This document shows positions 1 to 7,068 of a stretch of 14,870 bases of DNA, piece after piece. The notes under the pieces are model-generated. The model made no database searches, was not told the origin of the DNA, and saw only the letters and a program-made list of their open reading frames with translations. Position 1 is the first letter of the stretch. Each line of letters starts with the position of its first letter. The stretch covers positions 1 to 14,870 of the forward strand of contig DPSB01000160.1 of the NCBI GenBank assembly GCA_003537495.1. Reading direction: 5' to 3'. This stretch comes from Cytophagales bacterium. GTDB taxonomy: Bacteria; Bacteroidota; Bacteroidia; Cytophagales; Cyclobacteriaceae. The position numbers were made by a program, and so were the translations under genes.

Positions 1-15
1 GTGCTCTTCCGATCT
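1..15. other. Residual Illumina adapter
   Basis: The first 15 bases, GTGCTCTTCCGATCT, are identical to the 3' end of the common Illumina TruSeq read-2 adapter. This is library sequence left at a contig end, not genome. Genomic sequence starts at about base 16, in the middle of a reading frame that continues to 181. Confidence 0.93.
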
Positions 16-16
16 A

Positions 17-181
17 CTGTTGCAATGGCTTGATAATTTTACAGATAGTCCCAAGTTCACGTTCATCACTCATGGTGAAACAGCCAGTGCCAATACACTT
101 GCCGAAAAACTGAAAGCTAAAGGCTGGAATGTAGTGGTACCACAATACCTGCAGACGTTTGAATTGTTTGATGGTATTTAA
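17..181 (+). CDS. MBL-fold metallo-hydrolase, C-terminal fragment (RMMBL domain)
   Basis: An open frame runs from the contig edge to a TAA at 179-181, giving 54 residues. It contains the stretch FTFITHGETASANTLAEKL followed by GWNVVVPQYLQTFEL. A beta-strand, then a His-Gly-Glu motif, then an amphipathic helix and a final strand is the pattern of the RMMBL (Zn-dependent metallohydrolase RNA-specificity) domain. This domain closes beta-CASP proteins such as CPSF/Ysh1-like exonucleases. In that family the motif histidine is a late zinc ligand. The catalytic metallo-beta-lactamase core is off the contig, so substrate (RNA or other) cannot be judged. The assignment rests on a short tail only. Confidence 0.72.
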   Translation: MLQWLDNFTDSPKFTFITHGETASANTLAEKLKAKGWNVVVPQYLQTFELFDGI

Positions 182-235
182 TGCATCCTTGTATAAAATT
201 TTTTATTGCTACAATTTCGTTTGGCAGGTAGCAGG

Positions 236-263
236 TTGTTATAAAACACATTCCTTATCTTTA
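236..263 (+). promoter_or_regulatory. Possible Bacteroidota promoter for the DUF7151 lipoprotein
   Basis: TATCTTTA at 256-263 is one base from the Bacteroidota -7 consensus TAnnTTTG. A TTG lies at 236-238, 17 bases upstream, in the position of the -33 element. The resulting leader to the ATG at 283 would be about 15 to 20 bases. The match is imperfect and the region AT-rich. Confidence 0.35.
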
Positions 264-282
264 TTAATTCAAACTTGTTACT

Positions 283-1872
283 ATGAAAGTCAGGCTTCTG
301 TTTAGTCAATCTTGTATTGTTGCACTTTTGGGTTTAGTAGGTTGTACCGAAAATGAGCCCGGCCCCGAAGGATTGATGAGTCTCTTTAAAATTACCCAGG
401 AACCAATTGGCACAAATTGCAGGTCGGGTGGATTTAAAATTGAAACAGGTATTGATAAAAATCGCAATCAGTTATTGGATGCCGATGAAATTCAGAATTC
501 AGTTTTTATCTGCAATGGTGCCAATGGCAGTAATGGCTCTGACGGAGACGATGGAGAAGATGGGTTTGTAAGCTTGATTAAAGTTACGCCTGAACCAGTT
601 GGCCCCAATTGTTCAACGGCTGGCAATCGCGTTGATACAGGCATTGATGATAACCGGAATGGCGAACTGGATGCGATAGAAATTGACAATACGTTTTACA
701 TCTGCAATGGCCTTAATATTAATTATGGAAAACACACGCTCGTTTTATCAGGCACATTAACCAATGAAGAAGCTGCTGAAATTATTGCCCGCGATTTAGG
801 CACCGCTACACAAGAGGTAAAGATTGCCGGTTGTTCTAACTTGACAACACTGGATTTGAGTTTATTGAAAAGTGCTATTAAGATTGAAATCTTCAGTAAC
901 CCGAAACTCGAAACAATTAACCTGAATGGGCTTGTCTCTATTATCGGAACAATCCGGATTGAGAACCTACCTCAATTGGAAAGCCTTCAACTCGAGTCGC
1001 TTGAGAATTTTATCATCGATGACTATGAGTACACCCCAATAATCAAAGACATTAATGTTGACGAACTTACTTTTCCAAAACTTAAGAAGTTAGAGAATTT
1101 CTTGTCCTACGAACCATTAATTATAAATGGCGATTCCTGGACTTCCTTATCATTCCCTGAACTTACAGAAGGAAGACTCGAGATTTCAGGAGCAAATCTA
1201 TCGTTAATAGCGTTACCAAAATTTGCTACTGGTGGATTTGTAATTCAGGAATCAGCTGCAATAACCACTATCTCCTTACCTGAATTTCTAAATGGTGATT
1301 TTTATTCCGGTTCAACACCGTTACTGGAAACAGTAAACCTGCCGAAATTCACTAATGGAAGCTATTTAATTTTCGATGCACCGGTTCTGAACCTACATCT
1401 TCCTGAATTTGTAAATGGCACTATAACGCTGGACAATGCTGCAGCATCTTTGTCCTTACCAAAATTCAGCACAGGATCATTCTCTGCACTTAGAACTGTC
1501 TTTACCGAAATTACACTACTTGAATTTTCTACAGGTGTTGTCTACATTAGCTATAATTCTGAATTAACTACAATCAACTTACCAAAGTTGGTGCCTTCGC
1601 AAGTTATTATCAGCTCTAACCCTAAGCTATCAGCAATAAACTTCCCAACATTTGAAAGCATTGGCGATAATTTCAGTTTAGAGATAAGTAATTGCAATTT
1701 ATCAAGTGCGGCAATTAATACACTGCTGGCCAATCTTGCACAAATAAATCCCCCTATAACTGAAAGGACTATAAACCTGAGCGGTATGACACCTGCTGCT
1801 CCGCCAACAGGTGAAGGCATAACCAATAAAGACATTTTGATTACGAATGGGAATAATGTGATTACTGATTAA
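283..1872 (+). CDS. Surface lipoprotein with two DUF7151-like domains and a ~20-residue repeat solenoid
   Basis: The 529-residue protein begins with a lipoprotein signal peptide (lipobox LVGC, acylated Cys21), so it should be membrane-anchored, possibly surface exposed. Residues 30-79 and 94-143 are two copies of a DUF7151-like domain. Each has SLxKxTxEPxGxNC near its start, a TGIDxNRNxxLDxxEI segment resembling an EF-hand/dockerin calcium loop, and CNG at its end. A collagen-like Gly-X-Y linker (79-94) joins them. Residues about 180-470 form a leucine-rich beta-solenoid. Its later half repeats a core LP[EK]FxxG at residues 291, 311, 332, 353, 373, 392, 412, 433 and 454, a spacing of 19 to 21. 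The tail (471-529) resembles the cap of Bacteroidota BspA-like repeat proteins. It stands alone between the metallo-hydrolase and the ECF operon. A role in binding a surface ligand is plausible, but its function is unknown. Confidence 0.85.
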   Translation: MKVRLLFSQSCIVALLGLVGCTENEPGPEGLMSLFKITQEPIGTNCRSGGFKIETGIDKNRNQLLDADEIQNSVFICNGANGSNGSDGDDGEDGFVSLIKVTPEPVGPNCSTAGNRVDTGIDDNRNGELDAIEIDNTFYICNGLNINYGKHTLVLSGTLTNEEAAEIIARDLGTATQEVKIAGCSNLTTLDLSLLKSAIKIEIFSNPKLETINLNGLVSIIGTIRIENLPQLESLQLESLENFIIDDYEYTPIIKDINVDELTFPKLKKLENFLSYEPLIINGDSWTSLSFPELTEGRLEISGANLSLIALPKFATGGFVIQESAAITTISLPEFLNGDFYSGSTPLLETVNLPKFTNGSYLIFDAPVLNLHLPEFVNGTITLDNAAASLSLPKFSTGSFSALRTVFTEITLLEFSTGVVYISYNSELTTINLPKLVPSQVIISSNPKLSAINFPTFESIGDNFSLEISNCNLSSAAINTLLANLAQINPPITERTINLSGMTPAAPPTGEGITNKDILITNGNNVITD

Positions 1873-1874
1873 TC

Positions 1875-2081
1875 GAATTTAACACCAATCATACTTGTCG
1901 AGTTGACATAAGTACCTTCGCAGCAAACTTACCACCAGGCGAATATTAAATACTGATAAAAGAAGCCGATGGACCTTTTGTTAACACATTCGATAGCCAG
2001 AACCACCTCATACCGGTTGTGGTTAAAAATCGCAGTGTGTCGCGCGGTGAGATTTCTATCAACTATTTGGCTGCATACTAA
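1875..2081 (+). pseudogene. Possible decayed gene remnant
   Basis: The 362-base stretch between the lipoprotein and the sigma factor holds no intact gene. One frame reads like protein: 24 codons ending in LPPGEY, then an in-frame TAA at 1947-1949, then 43 codons that include LIKEADGPFVNTF and VVVKNRSVSRGEISINY, then TAA at 2079-2081. The mix of beta-strand-like and polar residues on both sides of the stop suggests an old coding sequence with one nonsense mutation. No family was recognised and there is no convincing start, so chance is a real alternative. Confidence 0.27.
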
Positions 2082-2160
2082 TTTCAGTACCCATCAATTC
2101 AAGAAAATTACTTTAAATAAATGTAAATCCGCGCCCTTTCTCCGAATAGGACTAGGGGGT

Positions 2161-2182
2161 GGGGTTAATAATTCTCAACCCC
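2161..2182. repeat. Small GC-rich hairpin upstream of the ECF promoter
   Basis: GGGGTT at 2161-2166 pairs with AACCCC at 2177-2182 across a 10-base loop. It sits directly before the candidate sigma-factor promoter and could end transcription from upstream, although no T-tract follows. Confidence 0.3.
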
Positions 2183-2185
2183 CAT

Positions 2186-2213
2186 GCAACCCCTGCAGCA
2201 CAACCCGCATCTT
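2186..2213 (+). promoter_or_regulatory. Candidate autoregulated ECF-type promoter
   Basis: GCAACC at 2186-2191 and CGCATCTT at 2206-2213 are arranged like the -35 (AACC-core) and -10 (CGTC/CATC-like) elements of ECF sigma promoters, which often lie ahead of their own sigma gene. Initiation would be near 2220, only about 15 bases before the first possible ATG. The motifs are seen directly. Use by this sigma factor is inferred. Confidence 0.42.
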
Positions 2214-2234
2214 GGTATTGATTAGCTGCTTTAC

Positions 2235-2810
2235 ATGGAATTTGAGGTTTACCGAGCCAAGGACATGGAACTGATTGAAGGTTGCAGGCGCAACGACCAC
2301 CAGGCGCAAAAACGTTTGTACGATCGCTATGCCTCTAAACTTTACGCCTTGTGCTGCCGGTACATCAAAGACAAAATGGAGGCAGAAGATGTGTGGATCA
2401 CAGCCTTTACCAAAATTCTGAACAAGATCGATCAATACACCGGTGAGGGAAATTTTGAAGGCTGGATGCGCAAGATTGTAGTGAACGAATCGCTCAGCTA
2501 CCTGCGGAAGCACAAAAACATGTACCTGGAAACAGACATTGAAGCGGCCGACTACGAACCCGACTATCAAAACCTGGAAGCACACCTGGAGGCAGAAGAC
2601 CTGATGAAGATGATTGAAGCGTTGCCAGCCGGGTATAGGATTGTGTTTAACCTGTATGCCATTGATGGCTACTCGCACAAAGAAATTGCCGAGCAGTTGA
2701 ACATCAGTGAAAACACATCGAAGTCGCAATTGAGCCGGGCGCGTGTGGCCTTACAAAAAAGTTTACAAAACGCAGAGCAAGACTTGCTCTACAAACAAAA
2801 AGGAATATGA
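2235..2810 (+). CDS. ECF-family RNA polymerase sigma factor
   Basis: The 191-residue protein has only sigma regions 2 and 4, as in ECF (group 4) sigma factors. Region 2 spans about residues 25-94, with LYDRYASKLYALCCRYIKD, a DVW...FTKI core helix and the FEGWMRKIVVNESLSYLRK -10-recognition helix. Region 4 spans about 122-176, with LPAGYRIVFNL and the helix-turn-helix YSHKEIAEQLNISENTSKSQ that reads the -35 element. An in-frame TAG at 2223-2225 limits the start to ATG 2235 or ATG 2265. The second would still keep both regions and has an AAGGA just upstream. The stop codon overlaps the next gene's start as ATGA, so the two are translationally coupled. The signal it responds to is unknown. Confidence 0.93.
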   Translation: MEFEVYRAKDMELIEGCRRNDHQAQKRLYDRYASKLYALCCRYIKDKMEAEDVWITAFTKILNKIDQYTGEGNFEGWMRKIVVNESLSYLRKHKNMYLETDIEAADYEPDYQNLEAHLEAEDLMKMIEALPAGYRIVFNLYAIDGYSHKEIAEQLNISENTSKSQLSRARVALQKSLQNAEQDLLYKQKGI

Positions 2811-3496
2811 ACCGAATAGATGAGCTTTTCAAAAACAAACTAGCTAATCACCCGGTGGCACCACCGGCTGATGCGTGGCAAAAAGTAGAAGCCGGTTTAA
2901 CAAAAAAAAATAACGCGTGGGTTTGGCGCCTGGCTGCTGCATTGGTGTTGTTCGGATTGGTGAGTGGCGCCTGGTATATGTGGAGTAAGAATACCGAAGT
3001 ACAACCTGAATTAGTACAACAACCTTTGCCCTCACCACAAAAAGAAATTCCGGTAGTGGTGCAACCGGAAGAACAGAAACAGAATCTGGTAGCTGAAACC
3101 GAAACAAAATCTAAATCAGAAACACTAACGAAGAAAAAGACAACCAAGACCAATACATCAGAAAGCAAAAAAGAAACACAACCTGAAAAGGAAAAGTTAG
3201 AAGAGCCACAGGTTGTACTATCACAAACCGAAGTATTGGTTGCTGAAAATAAAACAGAACCCGCTCCTAACCGCAAGCCTATTGTAATCCAATTTACATT
3301 GGAGCCAATGCCGGTTAATGTAACAGAACCAGCAGTTGCGTTAGCCAGTGCTGACGATGACAAGAGTGGTTTACAAAAGATTCTCGAGAAAGCGCGTGAT
3401 ATTAAAAACGGAGATAGCGAACTGGGTAGCTTACGCGATGCCAAGAACGAACTGTTCGCTTTAGATTTTAGAAAAGATAAAACAAAAAGAAATTGA
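2807..3496 (+). CDS. Single-pass membrane protein, putative anti-sigma factor
   Basis: ATG 2807 overlaps the sigma stop by 4 bases and has an AAGGA upstream. The 229-residue product has a short cytoplasmic head (residues 1-37, with DELFKNKL and PPADAWQKVEAGL). One membrane helix follows at about 39-59, and then a long periplasmic part. Residues 70-150 are low-complexity and rich in Lys, Glu, Thr and Gln, typical of a flexible tether. A small soluble head, one helix and a position directly after an ECF sigma gene is the usual layout of an anti-sigma regulator. However, no classical ASD zinc motif (HxxxCxxC) is present, so the sigma-inhibiting role is inferred from context. The C-terminus may contact the barrel protein encoded next. 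Confidence 0.7.
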   Translation: MNRIDELFKNKLANHPVAPPADAWQKVEAGLTKKNNAWVWRLAAALVLFGLVSGAWYMWSKNTEVQPELVQQPLPSPQKEIPVVVQPEEQKQNLVAETETKSKSETLTKKKTTKTNTSESKKETQPEKEKLEEPQVVLSQTEVLVAENKTEPAPNRKPIVIQFTLEPMPVNVTEPAVALASADDDKSGLQKILEKARDIKNGDSELGSLRDAKNELFALDFRKDKTKRN

Positions 3497-3498
3497 TT

Positions 3499-4503
3499 AT
3501 GAAGCGTGAGATGATAACAATTGGATTAACCGTTCTGCTAAGCATGGCAGGATTTGCGCAAACCAAACCAGCCGACACCGTAGTGATAAAAGTAGGTAAC
3601 GGTAGCAAATTGATATTGGCTGTGCAAGACAAGAAAGATCTGGAAACCATGAAGCAATATGATTTTCAGAAACTGATTACCGATTTGATTGCCAAATTAG
3701 AAAAGGAAGATACGGCAAAATTGCAGAAGGCTTCAATAGAATATTTGAAGCCCGACACGGCAAAAATTGCTGAAGTAAAAGAGGTTGAGAAAGCTAACAC
3801 TAACGAAGACTGGGGTGTGGATTGGAGTAGCGATAATAAAGAGCGTAAAAAATTTCGCAAGCGTACTTATCATTCCATGAATTTCGATTTGGGCACAAAC
3901 AACTACGTTACGCAAGAAGGTTTCCCCGATCAAAACAATAGTTTCTATACCGTAAAGCCCTGGGGTTCGTGGTATGTGGGCATCAACTCGGTGCAGCGTA
4001 CACGATTGGCTAATAAGTTTTATATAGAGTGGGCGCTGGGCGCAAGCTGGTATAACTTCAAGTTTGAAAATGAACAAACTCAACTCAGTAAAGACGAAAA
4101 CGTTGTAATCTTTCAACTCGATAGCCGCGATGCCGATTTTAAAAAGAGCAAACTCACTGCCGCGTATTTGAATGCCTCGTTAGTACCCATGCTGGATTTT
4201 GGTGGCAACAGACGCAAGCCCAGTTTCTTCGATGGCTATAATGCCGATTCCTTTCGGATAGGTGTGGGACCTTATGTAGGTTATCGTATAGCCAGCTACA
4301 GCAAGCAGGTGTTTAAAGAAAATGATGCCGAACGTAAACCCCGCAACCACGATAACTTTTACCTGAACAATATTCGCTATGGCTTACGCGCACAAATTGG
4401 CTTTGATGATATTGATCTCTTCTTCAACTACGATTTGAACGAACTGTTCGTAGAAAACAAAGGCCCGCAGTTGAATGCGTTTAGTTTTGGAATAACGTTT
4501 TAA
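3499..4503 (+). CDS. Outer-membrane beta-barrel protein of the ECF operon
   Basis: The start chosen is ATG 3499 (MKREMITIG). A TTG six bases earlier overlaps the previous stop and is less likely. The product has 334 residues. A signal peptide covers about residues 1-20 (hydrophobic core, then GFAQ). A charged, Lys/Glu-rich helical stretch follows at about 30-100, probably periplasmic. From residue about 110 on, alternating aromatic and hydrophobic strands appear (MNFDLGTNNY, KFYIEWALGASWYNF, FRIGVGPYVGYRIASY, RYGLRAQIGF). The protein ends in FSFGITF, whose terminal aromatic is a BAM recognition signal. It is the last gene of the sigma-led operon, immediately after the preceding stop. Its specific function (porin, sensor or structural) cannot be told. 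Confidence 0.82.
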   Translation: MKREMITIGLTVLLSMAGFAQTKPADTVVIKVGNGSKLILAVQDKKDLETMKQYDFQKLITDLIAKLEKEDTAKLQKASIEYLKPDTAKIAEVKEVEKANTNEDWGVDWSSDNKERKKFRKRTYHSMNFDLGTNNYVTQEGFPDQNNSFYTVKPWGSWYVGINSVQRTRLANKFYIEWALGASWYNFKFENEQTQLSKDENVVIFQLDSRDADFKKSKLTAAYLNASLVPMLDFGGNRRKPSFFDGYNADSFRIGVGPYVGYRIASYSKQVFKENDAERKPRNHDNFYLNNIRYGLRAQIGFDDIDLFFNYDLNELFVENKGPQLNAFSFGITF

Positions 4504-4565
4504 TTCCGGATTTAAGATTTAGAATTCAAGATTGAAGTAACAAAATCTTGAATTCTAAATTTTTA
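4503..4565. repeat. Inverted heptad-repeat element / bidirectional terminator-like hairpin
   Basis: Reading from 4503, successive 7-mers begin with ATT at 4503, 4510, 4517, 4524 and 4531. After a 7-base spacer (4538-4544) further 7-mers start at 4545, 4552 and 4559. The two blocks are reverse complements: 4517-4533 pairs perfectly with 4544-4560 (17 bp, 10-base loop), and T-rich sequence follows. Placed between convergent genes, it may also terminate transcription from both sides. The same two-block, 7-bp architecture recurs at 7069-7178 and 9092-9174. Confidence 0.75.
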
Positions 4566-4576
4566 CTTTGAATTGC

Positions 4577-4834
4577 CTATTGGGAGTCACGAAATACTAA
4601 CGTGTACTTCAGTTGCAACACCTCACTTATGACAGGTTCACAAATTATTTCGCCCTCGCTCCAGTTATCCCAAACAAAATCAATCTTTAATTCATCTTTC
4701 TTCAGCGTAAGCGCATCGTAGTCAATACCGGCATCAAAGCCATCGTACTTACTTGTAACCTTCCAACCCTCCTGTTGCAAGTCAGCAATTACGGTATTCC
4801 ATAATTCCGTTTTAATATCGCTGGCAATTTTCAT
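4577..4834 (-). CDS. Small conserved-looking cytoplasmic protein of unknown function
   Basis: This 85-residue acidic protein starts at ATG 4834 (MKIASDIKTELWNTVIADL) and ends LKYTLVFRDSQ. It has no signal peptide or membrane helix. The pattern is one helix, then several strands (WKVTSKYDGFDAGIDYDALTLKKDELKIDFVWDNW), consistent with a small alpha/beta fold. It lies 8 bases after the membrane protein gene upstream on the same strand, so the two are probably co-transcribed. I do not recognise the family. The reading frame is supported by its codon use and by the tight packing. Confidence 0.72.
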   Translation of the reverse strand: MKIASDIKTELWNTVIADLQQEGWKVTSKYDGFDAGIDYDALTLKKDELKIDFVWDNWSEGEIICEPVISEVLQLKYTLVFRDSQ

Positions 4835-4842
4835 GGTTAGTT

Positions 4843-5337
4843 TTATTTAAACGCTTCGCCTTTGCTCAACACCATTTCTTTTTCATCTCCTTTCAGGCGC
4901 AAGAGATTGCTAATCTGCGTAGGCGTGGGCCAATTTATAAAGTACCAGCCCAACGTAAACACGAAACCAACAGCAAAACCATTGTGATGTGTCAGTACAA
5001 GTGCTGTTGGCATACACAACGCTACCAATGCCATTACAATTAATCGTTTCATTATTACACTTCCCAGTTTCTCCAGCTTCAAACCGAGGCCGGTAAGTTT
5101 GGTCAGTTTCTGTGCTTGCCAGCGAACATAAAAATGAACAGTTGTTAGGGCTATTACAGCAAGTACGCTTATAGCGATTAACGCATAGTAAACTATGACA
5201 TCGGTTAGTTCAAGCCCAAACGATGTGGTATAAATACTGGCATAATGATAAATAAAGATGATCAGGGGTACCATCATCAGTTGGTAGCCGGTATTGTTGA
5301 GTCGATAGAAATACTCTTTAACTGAGTTAAACTTCAT
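4843..5337 (-). CDS. Hypothetical four-helix integral membrane protein
   Basis: The 164-residue protein starts at ATG 5337 (MKFNSVKEYFYRLNNTGYQ). It has four likely membrane helices, at about residues 19-38, 46-70, 94-113 and 118-136. A charged cytoplasmic loop lies between helices 2 and 3 (RWQAQKLTKLTGLGLKLEKLG), and the tail is polar and basic (SNLLRLKGDEKEMVLSKGEAFK). No catalytic or transporter motif is evident and no family was recognised. It is the first gene of a two-gene minus-strand unit, divergent from the TetR regulator with a 65-base gap, so the two transcripts share a promoter region and could be co-regulated. Confidence 0.72.
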   Translation of the reverse strand: MKFNSVKEYFYRLNNTGYQLMMVPLIIFIYHYASIYTTSFGLELTDVIVYYALIAISVLAVIALTTVHFYVRWQAQKLTKLTGLGLKLEKLGSVIMKRLIVMALVALCMPTALVLTHHNGFAVGFVFTLGWYFINWPTPTQISNLLRLKGDEKEMVLSKGEAFK

Positions 5338-5360
5338 TTTTTTGTACTTCTGAATTTTAT

Positions 5361-5368
5361 CAAATTTA
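5361..5368 (-). promoter_or_regulatory. Candidate -7 box for the minus-strand hypothetical pair
   Basis: On the minus strand this reads TAAATTTG, a full match to TAnnTTTG, ending 24 bases before the ATG at 5337. No good -33 TTTG was found, and the surroundings are very AT-rich, so a chance match is possible. Confidence 0.35.
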
Positions 5369-5402
5369 ATTAATTACTTTAGCCTGTGATTTGTACCACA
5401 CC

Positions 5403-5987
5403 ATGGAAGTAACAGGAAATTTATCCCGCAAAGAACAAGTAATCCGCAGCGCAGCCGAATTGTTTCGCGAGAAAGGCTATGCGGCATCGTCCATGCGCGA
5501 CCTGGCCCAGAAGCTGGGTATTGAAGCGGCAAGTTTATACTCGCACATTAAATCGAAAGAAGAAATTCTGCAACACTTGTGTTTCGATATGGCTGCCGAA
5601 TTCAGAAAATCGTTGGCAGAAGTAGAGAAACAAAATGTATCGGCATCAGAAAAATTACGCCTCGGCATTATAGGCCACATACAGGTAATGGCGAAAGACC
5701 TTACTGCTTCGGCTGTGTTTATGAACGAACACCGCCATTTAAGTCAGCCTTATCTGCGCGACTTTCTCCTGCTGCGCATTAATTATATCAACCGCTTCAA
5801 ATCTATAATTGAAGAAGGTGCCAGCAAAGGTGAGTTTAAAGACTCTATAGATAAGAAGCTTGCGGTAATGACGCTGTTCTCGTCCCTCAACTGGATGCCC
5901 ATGTGGTACGATCCGTCAAGCAAAATTGTACCTGCCGAGTTAGGTCACCAACTGGCTGATATGCTGGTAAATGGACTGAAAAAATAA
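5403..5987 (+). CDS. TetR-family transcriptional regulator (likely regulator of the paa genes)
   Basis: I use ATG 5403 (MEVTGNLSRKEQVIRSAAELF) over an in-frame TTG at 5391, giving 194 residues. The N-terminal TetR DNA-binding domain covers about residues 9-56: RKEQVIRSAAELFREKGYAASSMRDLAQKLG... then the recognition helix region AASLYSHIKSKEEIL. The helical C-terminal ligand domain (about 75-190, with FMNEHRHLS and INRFKSIIEEGASKGEF) resembles those of acyl-CoA-responsive regulators such as FadR/KstR2/PaaR-type proteins. It lies directly upstream of paaA in the same direction, with a 20-bp palindrome between them. The inferred role is repression of the phenylacetate genes, relieved by phenylacetyl-CoA or a related thioester. 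The ligand itself cannot be read from sequence. Confidence 0.9.
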   Translation: MEVTGNLSRKEQVIRSAAELFREKGYAASSMRDLAQKLGIEAASLYSHIKSKEEILQHLCFDMAAEFRKSLAEVEKQNVSASEKLRLGIIGHIQVMAKDLTASAVFMNEHRHLSQPYLRDFLLLRINYINRFKSIIEEGASKGEFKDSIDKKLAVMTLFSSLNWMPMWYDPSSKIVPAELGHQLADMLVNGLKK

Positions 5988-6016
5988 ACACGCTCCCCAT
6001 TTATTAACCCATTTTC

Positions 6017-6036
6017 AGTAACCTTCTTAGGTTACT
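6017..6036. promoter_or_regulatory. 20-bp palindromic operator upstream of paaA
   Basis: AGTAACCT (6017-6024) and AGGTTACT (6029-6036) form a perfect 8-bp inverted repeat around TCTT. It ends six bases before the -7 box of the paaA promoter, so a bound dimer would block RNA polymerase. Length and dyad form fit a TetR-family site, and the TetR gene ends 29 bases upstream. Confidence 0.65.
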
Positions 6037-6042
6037 AACTGT

Positions 6043-6050
6043 TATATTTG
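6043..6050 (+). promoter_or_regulatory. -7 box of the paaA promoter
   Basis: TATATTTG matches the Bacteroidota -7 consensus TAnnTTTG exactly and lies 32 bases before ATG 6083. The -33 region falls inside the palindrome at 6017-6036 and has only a weak match, so promoter and operator overlap. Confidence 0.6.
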
Positions 6051-6082
6051 CAAACGATTGTTAGGCAAATAATTTCTATTAT

Positions 6083-7066
6083 ATGTACGGAGGCGGAAAT
6101 ACTTTTGAAGGCATTAAAACCGATGGCCTGGCGCAGGAAGACCCGATACTGCTGGCGGCATTTGAAGCCCGCATTGCGCGGGGCGAAAAAATTGAACCCA
6201 CCGATTGGATGCCGCAGCTTTACCGCAAGCAACTCATTCGCATGATTGAGCAACATGCCCACAGCGAAATTATTGGTGCCCTTCCAGAAGGTACCTGGAT
6301 AACCCGGGCACCTGGCTTTAAACGCAAAATGTCGTTAATGGCCAAAGTGCAAGATGAAGTAGGTCACGCACAATTATTGTATAGTGCAGCCGAAACGTTG
6401 GGCAAATCGCGCGAGCAAATGATTGATGACCTGATCAATGGCAAATCGAAGTACTCCAACATTTTTAACTACCCTACATTTACCTGGGCCGATTGCTGTT
6501 TTATTTCGTGGCTGGTTGATGCCGGTGCAATTGTAAATCAATTGGCCAACGCAAAAGGAAGTTATGGCCCATATTGCCGGGCATTGGAAAGAATCTGTGC
6601 CGAAGAATCGTTTCACTTAAAATACGGTCATCATTGTGTGATTTATTTAGCAAGTGGTACTACCAAACAACGGCAAATGTTTCAGGAAGCATTGAACCGC
6701 TGGTGGCCACCCATGATGCACTTCTTCGGGCCATCTGATAAAATCTCGGCACATACAGAAGTATTAATGCGTTGGAAAGTGAAGATGGGCACCAACGATG
6801 AAATGCGCAATCAGTTTTTGGATATGTATGTTCCAAAAATCTGGGAACTTGGTTTTACTATTCCCGATCCAAACCTGAAGAAGAATGAAAGCGGCAAGTG
6901 GGAATACACCGAACCGGACTGGGAAGAATTTAAGCGCGTGATTAATGGCGATGGCCCTTGCAACAAAGAACGATTAGAAGTGCGCAGAATAGCTGAAGCA
7001 CGCGGCAAGTGGGTACGCGAAGCGTTGAAAACACCCAGAACGAGTTACGTTACACCTTTAGCTTAA
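6083..7066 (+). CDS. paaA: 1,2-phenylacetyl-CoA epoxidase, catalytic subunit PaaA
   Basis: PaaA is the diiron catalytic subunit of the PaaABC(D)E multicomponent oxygenase. That enzyme converts phenylacetyl-CoA to its ring 1,2-epoxide in the cytoplasm, the committed step of aerobic phenylacetate breakdown. The 327-residue product is slightly longer than the proteobacterial protein (about 310). Likely iron ligands are Glu62 (HAHSEIIG), Glu92 and His95 (QDEVGHAQ), Asp146 (WLVDAGAI), and Glu175 and His178 (EESFH). These are the usual helix-borne carboxylate and ExxH positions of the ferritin-like fold. [13 protein letters not shown] and the conserved [13 protein letters not shown] are also family landmarks. 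It is the first gene after the operator and heads the order paaA, paaB, small membrane gene, paaC, paaD. The 105-base gap to paaB is filled by a heptad-repeat array, unusual inside an operon. Confidence 0.96.
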   Translation: MYGGGNTFEGIKTDGLAQEDPILLAAFEARIARGEKIEPTDWMPQLYRKQLIRMIEQHAHSEIIGALPEGTWITRAPGFKRKMSLMAKVQDEVGHAQLLYSAAETLGKSREQMIDDLINGKSKYSNIFNYPTFTWADCCFISWLVDAGAIVNQLANAKGSYGPYCRALERICAEESFHLKYGHHCVIYLASGTTKQRQMFQEALNRWWPPMMHFFGPSDKISAHTEVLMRWKVKMGTNDEMRNQFLDMYVPKIWELGFTIPDPNLKKNESGKWEYTEPDWEEFKRVINGDGPCNKERLEVRRIAEARGKWVREALKTPRTSYVTPLA

Positions 7067-7068
7067 TC

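Noticed and set aside
2154..2183. G-quadruplex near GGGGGTGGGG
   Set aside because: Only two G-runs occur on this strand, too few for an intramolecular quadruplex; the C-runs next to them form a hairpin instead.
1969..2274. Plus-strand 101-codon open frame before the sigma gene
   Set aside because: Another frame in the same stretch reads more like protein. This one overlaps the sigma start and promoter and has an unstructured, Thr/Arg/Cys-rich product.
2175..2729. Minus-strand open frame over the sigma gene
   Set aside because: Antisense shadow of a clear ECF sigma factor; no domain-like features.
2848..3444. Long minus-strand open frame (198 codons)
   Set aside because: It lies opposite the low-complexity Lys/Glu/Thr-rich membrane protein gene. 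Its product is Ser/Val/Phe/Cys-rich, the expected antisense of such codons, and the plus-strand gene is coupled to the sigma factor.
4517..4565. Simple Rho-independent terminator only
   Set aside because: The hairpin could terminate, but the strict 7-bp period and the shared architecture with two other sites are not explained by a terminator alone.
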